Shown here piece after piece: positions 59,099 through 64,000 of a stretch of 64,000 nt of DNA (the first letter of the stretch is position 1; every line of letters starts with the position of its first letter). The position numbers and the translations under genes were made by a program. The stretch is from Mariniflexile sp044335535 (GTDB taxonomy: Bacteria; Bacteroidota; Bacteroidia; Flavobacteriales; Flavobacteriaceae). The notes beneath the pieces were generated by a model that had not been told where the DNA came from, searched no databases, and worked only from the letters and a program-made list of their open reading frames with translations. Where the stretch lies: NCBI RefSeq assembly GCF_044335535.1, contig NZ_JBIQVZ010000001.1, positions 558,001 through 622,000 on the forward strand. The letters are read 5' to 3'.

Positions 59099-60181
59099 TT
59101 AACCATTAATTATCTTCTCCTGATGATTGATAGATTCTTGGTGAATGGCTTTAAACATTTTTAAAATGAACTCTTCACTTAACCCTTGAGCTTCTCCTTC
59201 AATGACCATTTTTCCTAAAATTTCGTTCCAACGTTTACTTTGTAAAACGGCAACGTTTTTCTGTTTTTTAAGTGCTCCAATACCATCGGCAGCTTTCATA
59301 CGTTTACCTAACAATTCGATAATTTGGTTATCAACCACATCAATCTGTGCTCTTAAATTATCAAGTTTTTTATTATAATCTACTTCCGGATCCGTTTCTT
59401 TTCTTATTTTCAAATCTTTCATAATTTGAACTAAGGTTTTTGGTGTTACTTGTTGAGACGCATCACTCCAAGCATTATCTGGATCGTAATGGGTTTCAAT
59501 CATTAATCCATCAAAATTCAAATCCAAAGCCGTTTGGGATACATCAAAAATCATATCACGTTTTCCTGTAATATGCGACGGGTCATTAATTAAAGGAATG
59601 TCTGGATATTTGTTTTGAAACTCAATAGCCATTTGCCACTCTGGATTGTTTCTGTATTTTGTTTTTTCATATGTTGAAAACCCTCTGTGAATCGCACCAA
59701 TATTTTTAACACCTGCTTTGTAAATTCTTTCAATACCACCTAACCATAAGGATAAATCTGGGTTTACAGGGTTTTTAATTAGCACTGGTTTATCGGTCCC
59801 TTCTAAAGCATCGGCAATTTCTTGCATGATAAATGGACTCACTGTAGAACGTGCACCGATCCAAAGCAAATCGACATCATGCTCTAAAGCTAATTTTACA
59901 TGGGCAGCGTTTGCAACTTCGGTACAAATTTTCATACCTGTTTCTTGCCTTACTTTTTGCAACCATTTTAAGCCTAATGCACCAACGCCTTCAAACATGC
60001 CTGGACGTGTTCTTGGTTTCCAGATACCTGCTCTAAAATAACTTACATCTGTATCTTTTAGCTCATGTGCTATTTTTAATACTTGCTCTTCTGTTTCAGC
60101 ACTACAAGGTCCTGCAATTACCAGTGGATGACTTAAATTTAAATCATCTAACCACGTTCTCATTTCTTTTTTGTTTTCCAT
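59099..60181 (-). CDS. DAHP synthase-chorismate mutase fusion
   Basis: 360 aa. Residues about 1-265 are a type I beta 3-deoxy-7-phosphoheptulonate synthase (PLVIAGPCSAETEEQVL, FRAGIWKPRTRPGMFEGVG, IHRGFSTYEKTKYRN, DPSHITGKRDMI). Residues about 270-355 are an AroQ chorismate mutase (LRAQIDVVDNQIIELLGKRM). It makes DAHP at the entry to the shikimate pathway and prephenate at the Phe/Tyr branch. The mutase part may also give feedback control of the synthase, as in related fusions. It is the last gene of the pheA operon, followed by a terminator. Confidence 0.96.
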   Translation of the reverse strand: MENKKEMRTWLDDLNLSHPLVIAGPCSAETEEQVLKIAHELKDTDVSYFRAGIWKPRTRPGMFEGVGALGLKWLQKVRQETGMKICTEVANAAHVKLALEHDVDLLWIGARSTVSPFIMQEIADALEGTDKPVLIKNPVNPDLSLWLGGIERIYKAGVKNIGAIHRGFSTYEKTKYRNNPEWQMAIEFQNKYPDIPLINDPSHITGKRDMIFDVSQTALDLNFDGLMIETHYDPDNAWSDASQQVTPKTLVQIMKDLKIRKETDPEVDYNKKLDNLRAQIDVVDNQIIELLGKRMKAADGIGALKKQKNVAVLQSKRWNEILGKMVIEGEAQGLSEEFILKMFKAIHQESINHQEKIING

Positions 60182-60258
60182 TTTATTTAATTTACTTTAA
60201 ATCTACTAAATGTGGGGCATCACATGTTTCAAAATAATTTTTTTATATTGATTTTACT

Positions 60259-61110
60259 TTAATTTATTCCGTTTAAAATATCTTTTATATGATTGGTTTC
60301 TTTCATTTCATTAAAGATAGCTTCAAAATCGTCACTCTTCATTAAGTCTTTAAAATGCGTCAAATTGTAGATGTATTCTTCTAATGTTTCTATAACGTTT
60401 TGTTTATTTTGTTTAAAAATGGGTGTCCACATTTCAGGTGAACTTTTTGCTAATCGTACCGTTGAAGCAAATCCACTTCCAGCCATATCAAAAATATCGC
60501 GTTCATTTCTTTCTTTCTCAATAACCGTTTTACCCAGCATAAAAGAACTTATATGCGATAAATGCGACATGTAAGCAATGTGTTTGTCGTGTGCTTCCGG
60601 ATTCATATAACGAATACGCATGCCAATAGATTTAAACAACTCTAAAGCTTTTTCTTGAAGCTTGAATGTTGTTTTTTCAACTTCACAAATAATATTTGTT
60701 TTTCCAACAAACAAATCAGGAATTGCTGCACTAGGTCCCGAATATTCAGTACCCGCAATAGGGTGCATTGCTAAAAAATTACGGCGTTTGGGGTGATTTT
60801 CAACCACTTTACAAATATCGGCTTTTGTCGATCCAGCATCTACCACCAAACCAGTATCTTGTATTTTATCTAAAATTAACGGCAATAATTTTACCGTAGC
60901 ATCAACAGGTATTGAAATAATGACTAAATCGGCATGAACAATATCGTCTAATGTTGCTTTTTTATCAATTAATTTAAGAGCTAATGCTTCGTCAAGCGTT
61001 GTTTCTTTTCTACTGATACCATGAATAACCACATCTGGATATTTATTTTTAATATCAATAGCAAGACTTCCGCCTATTAACCCAACTCCTATGATGTATA
61101 TGTTTTTCAT
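60259..61110 (-). CDS. tyrA: prephenate dehydrogenase
   Basis: 283 aa. The NAD(P) loop IIGVGLIGGSLAIDIK, LAMHPIAGTEYSGP with the catalytic His, and AYMSHLSHISSFML are clear. Oxidatively decarboxylates prephenate to 4-hydroxyphenylpyruvate, which an aminotransferase converts to Tyr. The aminotransferase gene lies upstream in the same operon. No ACT domain, so it is probably insensitive to Tyr at this protein. A palindrome lies just upstream in the gap. Confidence 0.96.
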   Translation of the reverse strand: MKNIYIIGVGLIGGSLAIDIKNKYPDVVIHGISRKETTLDEALALKLIDKKATLDDIVHADLVIISIPVDATVKLLPLILDKIQDTGLVVDAGSTKADICKVVENHPKRRNFLAMHPIAGTEYSGPSAAIPDLFVGKTNIICEVEKTTFKLQEKALELFKSIGMRIRYMNPEAHDKHIAYMSHLSHISSFMLGKTVIEKERNERDIFDMAGSGFASTVRLAKSSPEMWTPIFKQNKQNVIETLEEYIYNLTHFKDLMKSDDFEAIFNEMKETNHIKDILNGIN

Positions 61111-61131
61111 TCCTTCTGTCTCTTTGAGACA

Positions 61132-61148
61132 TCTTCCCTAAGGGAAGA
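61132..61148. repeat. palindrome in the aminotransferase-tyrA gap
   Basis: TCTTCCCT-A-AGGGAAGA, perfect 8-bp arms around a single central base, inside a polycistronic gap. It resembles small dispersed palindromes seen in flavobacterial genomes. Confidence 0.6.
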
Positions 61149-61159
61149 AATATCAATTA

Positions 61160-62308
61160 TTAATTATTTACTCTTGTAATGGCTTCTTCTAAAACCTCGG
61201 TTGAAGCACATAACGAAAACCGTATGTACCCTTCACCTTTACTACCAAAAATAGTTCCTGGTGTGATAAATATATGATTGTTCTTAAGTACCAAATCTAT
61301 AAATGCTTCCGATTTTATACCTGATGGTAATTTTGCCCAAACAAATAATCCTGTCGCATTTTTATCGTAAGTACAATTTAACGCATCGGCTAATTGCCAT
61401 ACTAAATCCCTACGCTGTTTGTAAACATTGTTCAAGGTAACGAACCACATTTGTGAACATTTTAAAGCTTCGATAGCTCCTTTTTGAATGCCATAAAACA
61501 TTCCGGAATCCATATTGCTTTTTACCTTTAAAACATTATTAATGTGTGTACTGTCACCAACCACCATACCTACACGCCATCCTGCCATGTTAAAGGTTTT
61601 GCTTAACGAATTCAACTCCAAACAAACGTCTTTAGCACCTTTAACTTCTAATATACTTTTATATGTATCGTTTAAAACAAAACTGTATGGGTTGTCGTTA
61701 ACAATTAAAATATCATGTTTTTTACCAAAGGCCACCAACTCTTCAAATAAAAATTTGCTTGGTTGTGCACCTGTCGGCATGTGTGGGTAATTAACCCACA
61801 TTATTTTCACTTTACTTAAATCCAATTTCTCTAAAGCCTTAAAATCAGGCAACCAATTGTTAGCTTCATCCAGTTCATAAAAAACCGGAACTGCACCAAC
61901 TAAATTTGTAACCGATTGGTAGGTTGGATACCCAGGATTTGGTATTAAAACTTCATCCCCTTCATTCAAATATGCCATAGAAATATGCATAATTCCTTCC
62001 TTACTTCCCATTAACGGCAACACTTCTGTTGAAGGGCTTAAATTCACATGAAAATGTGCTTTATAAAATCCTGCAATGGCTTCTCTCAACTCAGGCAACC
62101 CTTGGTAACTTTGATATTTATGCGCACTTGGATTAGAAAACCCTTCATTTAAAGCATCAATGACCTTTTGTGGCGGTTGCATATCGGGGCTACCTATACC
62201 TAAATTGATAATAGGCTTACCACTTGCAATAAGCAAATTCACTTCTCTCAATTTTTTTGAGAAATAGTATTCTTCAACGGTGTTTAATCTGTTAGCTGCT
62301 TCAATCAT
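61160..62308 (-). CDS. pyridoxal-phosphate aminotransferase (aromatic/aspartate type)
   Basis: 382 aa fold-type I class I/II aminotransferase. The PLP lysine lies in LNSLSKTFNMAGWRVGMV, and NLGIGSPDMQPPQKVIDAL and NPGYPTYQSV are typical. Position between pheA and tyrA implies it transaminates phenylpyruvate and 4-hydroxyphenylpyruvate to Phe and Tyr, which is inference. It overlaps pheA by 4 nt (ATGA), so the two are coupled. Full length. Confidence 0.92.
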   Translation of the reverse strand: MIEAANRLNTVEEYYFSKKLREVNLLIASGKPIINLGIGSPDMQPPQKVIDALNEGFSNPSAHKYQSYQGLPELREAIAGFYKAHFHVNLSPSTEVLPLMGSKEGIMHISMAYLNEGDEVLIPNPGYPTYQSVTNLVGAVPVFYELDEANNWLPDFKALEKLDLSKVKIMWVNYPHMPTGAQPSKFLFEELVAFGKKHDILIVNDNPYSFVLNDTYKSILEVKGAKDVCLELNSLSKTFNMAGWRVGMVVGDSTHINNVLKVKSNMDSGMFYGIQKGAIEALKCSQMWFVTLNNVYKQRRDLVWQLADALNCTYDKNATGLFVWAKLPSGIKSEAFIDLVLKNNHIFITPGTIFGSKGEGYIRFSLCASTEVLEEAITRVNN

Positions 62309-63132
62309 ATCTTGGCATTTTTATATTCACCCAAAACTTTAAATCCTTGTGCCATAATTTCTATAATAGATTTTGCCTTTTTAAATTCGTTATACGTTTC
62401 AAAAGTAACATCAACAAAAAAGGCGTATTTCCATGGTGTTTCAACAATTGGCAACGATTGTATTTTCGTTAAATTCAATTTACAATCGCTCATCACATTT
62501 AAAATAGCGGCTAAACTTCCTCTTTTATGGTCTGCTTCAAATTTAACCGACGCTTTATTAATTTGGTTTTCCGGCACTTCAGAATTTGTACGCTTTACAA
62601 TTACAAAACGTGTTTCGTTATGTCTTATAGTTTGAATACTATGTGCTAAAATATCCAATTCAAAAATTTCGGCAGCCACAGCACTAGCAATAGCTCCAAC
62701 ACCTTTTAGTTGCTTTTCTTGAATACGTTGGGCAACCTCGGCAGTGTCTTTATCTTCAATCAGTTTAATATGTGGGTGTAGTTTAAAAAACTCCATACAC
62801 TGTAACAATGCCATTGGGTGCGAATACACTTCCTTAATTTCTTTGATATTCTGATTGGGCAACGCCATTAAATTGTGCTGAATATCTAAATAATGCTCAC
62901 CTACAATATGCAACCCAAATTTGTTAATTAAAGCATAATTGGGAATGATAGACCCTGCAATGGAATTCTCTAAAGCCATAATAGCAGCGTCGCTTTCTTT
63001 AGTTATTAAAGAATCAACAACTTGATCGAATGTCAAACATTCTATAGCATCAACAGGCTTATCAAAAAATTGCTGCGACACAATATGATGAAAAGATCCT
63101 TTTACGCCCTGTATGGCCACTGTTTTTATCAT
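62305..63132 (-). CDS. pheA: prephenate dehydratase
   Basis: 275 aa from the ATG at 63132; a TTG two codons upstream was rejected because it lies next to the leader terminator. AIQGVKGSFHHIVSQQFF is the start of the dehydratase domain, NSIAGSIIPNYALI and NETRFVIVKR (with TRF) are catalytic motifs, and the ACT domain follows with KRGSLAAILNVMSDCKLNL. Converts prephenate to phenylpyruvate; the ACT domain normally senses Phe. First structural gene of the operon. Transcription is probably attenuated by the leader peptide and terminator at 63137-63271. Confidence 0.96.
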   Translation of the reverse strand: MIKTVAIQGVKGSFHHIVSQQFFDKPVDAIECLTFDQVVDSLITKESDAAIMALENSIAGSIIPNYALINKFGLHIVGEHYLDIQHNLMALPNQNIKEIKEVYSHPMALLQCMEFFKLHPHIKLIEDKDTAEVAQRIQEKQLKGVGAIASAVAAEIFELDILAHSIQTIRHNETRFVIVKRTNSEVPENQINKASVKFEADHKRGSLAAILNVMSDCKLNLTKIQSLPIVETPWKYAFFVDVTFETYNEFKKAKSIIEIMAQGFKVLGEYKNAKI

Positions 63133-63136
63133 ATAC

Positions 63137-63166
63137 AAAAAAAAGTCCCGATTTTCATCGAGACTT
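63137..63166 (-). terminator. attenuator terminator of the pheA operon
   Basis: Minus-strand RNA AAGUCUCGAU-GAAA-AUCGGGACUU, 10 pairs with one G-U, GAAA tetraloop, then a U-run ending 4 nt before the pheA ATG. It sits between the leader peptide stop and pheA, so it can end transcription before the operon. Its 5' arm GUCUCG can instead pair with CGAGAC in the leader ORF (63204-63209). Confidence 0.85.
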
Positions 63167-63190
63167 AGTATTAAAATTTATGTTTATAAA

Positions 63191-63271
63191 TTATACATAC
63201 AACGTCTCGTTTTTTCCGCTAAAGAAAAAATAAAATCCGCTAAAATATGTATAACCTACTGTTGTCTTCAT
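63191..63271 (-). CDS. Phe/Tyr-rich leader peptide of the pheA operon
   Basis: 26 codons from ATG (63269-63271) to TAA (63191-63193). Five Phe and four Tyr residues, nine of 26, with Phe-Tyr-Phe-Phe-Phe at positions 13-17 (within YTYFSGFYFFFSG). This is a ribosome-sensed leader: scarcity of charged tRNA-Phe or tRNA-Tyr would stall the ribosome at codons 13-17, leave codons 21-23 (CGAGAC) free to pair with the terminator 5' arm and let transcription reach pheA. With enough Phe and Tyr the ribosome runs to the stop, covers CGAGAC, and the terminator forms. The frame, distance and pairing all fit. It is too short for most gene callers. Confidence 0.88.
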   Translation of the reverse strand: MKTTVGYTYFSGFYFFFSGKNETLYV

Positions 63272-63281
63272 AATTATGCGG

Positions 63282-63312
63282 CTAAAGTAATTAATATTTT
63301 AAGAAATCAAAA
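63282..63312 (-). promoter_or_regulatory. promoter of the pheA leader and operon
   Basis: Minus strand TTTTG (63308-63312), 18-bp spacer, TACTTTAG (63282-63289), one mismatch from TAnnTTTG. The leader ATG follows 10 nt later, so the 5' leader is very short. Confidence 0.55.
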
Positions 63313-63391
63313 CAGCTTAAAACCTTTTTTTCATATTTATTAAAAGTTTTAAATATTTTACAGCAAAACTCACATTACATTATATAATCAT

Positions 63392-63399
63392 TATTTTTG
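63392..63399 (+). promoter_or_regulatory. -7 box (TATTTTTG) of gldA
   Basis: TATTTTTG fits TAnnTTTG and ends 17 nt before the gldA ATG. No TTG at standard spacing. Confidence 0.4.
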
Positions 63400-63416
63400 A
63401 ATAAATAATTTTAAAT

Positions 63417-64000
63417 ATGTCAATACAGGTAGAAGGCATTTCAAAACTTTACGGAAACCAAAAAGCACTAAACAACATCTCTTTTAAAGTTGAAAAACCT
63501 GAAATTGTTGGTTTTCTGGGACCAAATGGCGCCGGAAAATCTACGATGATGAAAATTTTAACCACTTACTTAGATGCCAACGAAGGTTTCGCTACCGTAA
63601 ATGGCTTTGATGTAAAAGCTAATAAACAGCTAGTTCAACAAAGTGTTGGTTATTTGCCCGAGCATAATCCATTGTACTTGGACATGTATATTAAAGAATA
63701 CTTGGCTTTTAATGCTAGCATCTATAAGATTAGCAAAGCACGTATAGATGAAGTTGTAGAACTTACTGGGCTAACCCCCGAAGCTCACAAAAAAATCGGA
63801 CAACTATCAAAAGGGTATCGCCAGCGTGTGGGCTTAGCCAATGCCCTATTGCATAACCCCGATGTTTTAATTTTAGATGAACCAACCACAGGTTTAGACC
63901 CCAACCAATTGGTAGAAATTAGAAACCTTATAAAATCTATTGGCAAAACCAAAACCGTATTTCTTTCCACGCATATTATGCAAGAAGTAGAAGCGATGTG
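63417..64000 (+). CDS. gldA: gliding motility ABC transporter ATPase GldA (3' end beyond window)
   Basis: The first 194 residues are visible; the frame is open to the window edge. Walker A GFLGPNGAGKSTMMKIL, signature QLSKGYRQRVGLANAL, Walker B VLILDEPTTGLDPNQL and the switch STHIMQEVE are intact. The combination SIQVEGISKLYGNQKALNNI and SVGYLPEHNPLYLDMYIKEY matches flavobacterial GldA as I remember it, the ATPase of the gliding-associated GldA/F/G transporter. Other ABC ATPases share these motifs, so the name rests on the flanking residues. It diverges from the pheA operon. Confidence 0.85.
   Translation, partial: MSIQVEGISKLYGNQKALNNISFKVEKPEIVGFLGPNGAGKSTMMKILTTYLDANEGFATVNGFDVKANKQLVQQSVGYLPEHNPLYLDMYIKEYLAFNASIYKISKARIDEVVELTGLTPEAHKKIGQLSKGYRQRVGLANALLHNPDVLILDEPTTGLDPNQLVEIRNLIKSIGKTKTVFLSTHIMQEVEAM

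Noticed and set aside
63113..63343. 76-codon plus-strand frame upstream of gldA
   Set aside because: It is antisense to the pheA leader and terminator and has no coding character.
1..64000. CRISPR array, rRNA, tRNA, complete insertion sequence, prophage
   Set aside because: No regularly spaced repeats, no conserved rRNA segments, no cloverleaf with TTCRA loop noticed, and no transposase, integrase or phage structural gene among the readable frames. A covariance-model search could still find a small RNA.

Overview
The window is chromosomal DNA of a low-GC, gliding-type member of the Flavobacteriaceae (Bacteroidota), probably marine. The reasons are a complete Na+-NQR operon, type IX secretion and gliding genes (a plug protein, PorV, PorU, GldJ, GldA), a fused hypoxanthine phosphoribosyltransferase-adenylate kinase, a DAHP synthase-chorismate mutase fusion, TAnnTTTG-type -7 promoter boxes upstream of many genes, and few Shine-Dalgarno sequences. 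No rRNA, tRNA, CRISPR array, intact transposase or prophage was seen.

Layout. 1-900: tail of an unknown gene, then a cytochrome c lipoprotein. 917-7068 (minus): nqrA-F, with hairpin repeats in two of its gaps. 7224-8970: T9SS plug protein and apaG. 9010-11565 (minus): obg, an S23-type pseudogene broken by one stop codon, and the hpt-adk fusion. 11791-14505: purK, a RhuM/Fic gene inside the purine operon, then purE. 14651-19392: an M3 peptidase carrying a palindromic repeat inside its coding sequence, a MITE, a GbsR-type regulator with a 28-bp perfect operator, and an ECF sigma factor with a small Zn-type anti-sigma candidate. 19397-24935: UbiA-like protein, gcvP, a KAS III-like enzyme and a methyltransferase. 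25019-28906 (minus): an accessory block (TylF-like methyltransferase, FkbH-like protein, polysaccharide deacetylase, and a decayed T9SS sorting-domain fragment). 29045-37375: glycosyltransferase, nuclease, PafA phosphatase, MlaE/MlaF-like transporter, DUF389 protein, mannose-1-phosphate guanylyltransferase and SprT-like protein. 37500-41842: DUF1080 protein, a duplicated and half-deleted HAD gene around a beta-barrel gene, SDR and M28 peptidase. 42139-46449: a DUF4242-cyclase-AraC regulator followed by globin, FAD oxidoreductase, cupin and a DUF4242 lipoprotein. 46563-49891: pdhC, pdhA and cdd. 49987-57234: porV, porU and gldJ. 57338-58618: murF. 58619-59098: two MITE-like elements. 59099-63138 (minus): pheA, aminotransferase, tyrA and aroG-aroQ, preceded by a leader peptide and attenuator. 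63417-end: gldA.

How the genes work together. PorU and PorV process and anchor T9SS cargo, the plug protein serves the translocon, and GldJ and GldA belong to the linked gliding machinery. The minus-strand aromatic operon would convert shikimate-pathway intermediates to Phe and Tyr. Its leader encodes a 26-residue peptide with five Phe and four Tyr codons, then a terminator 5 nt before the pheA start, and a segment of the leader ORF is complementary to the terminator's 5' arm. This is a complete ribosome-mediated attenuator and the strongest regulatory discovery here. The DUF4242 region (42139-46449) is the best candidate for an undescribed functional system: a three-domain regulator with a putative metal-binding input, next to redox genes and a secreted copy of the same input domain.

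Small repeats are a theme. A 160-bp MITE occurs twice, plus a 74-bp derivative. A palindrome encoding Ile-Pro-Ala-Lys-Ala-Gly lies in frame in two unrelated genes. A hairpin-bounded element resembling IS200/IS605 ends sits beside a recent 97-bp duplication.
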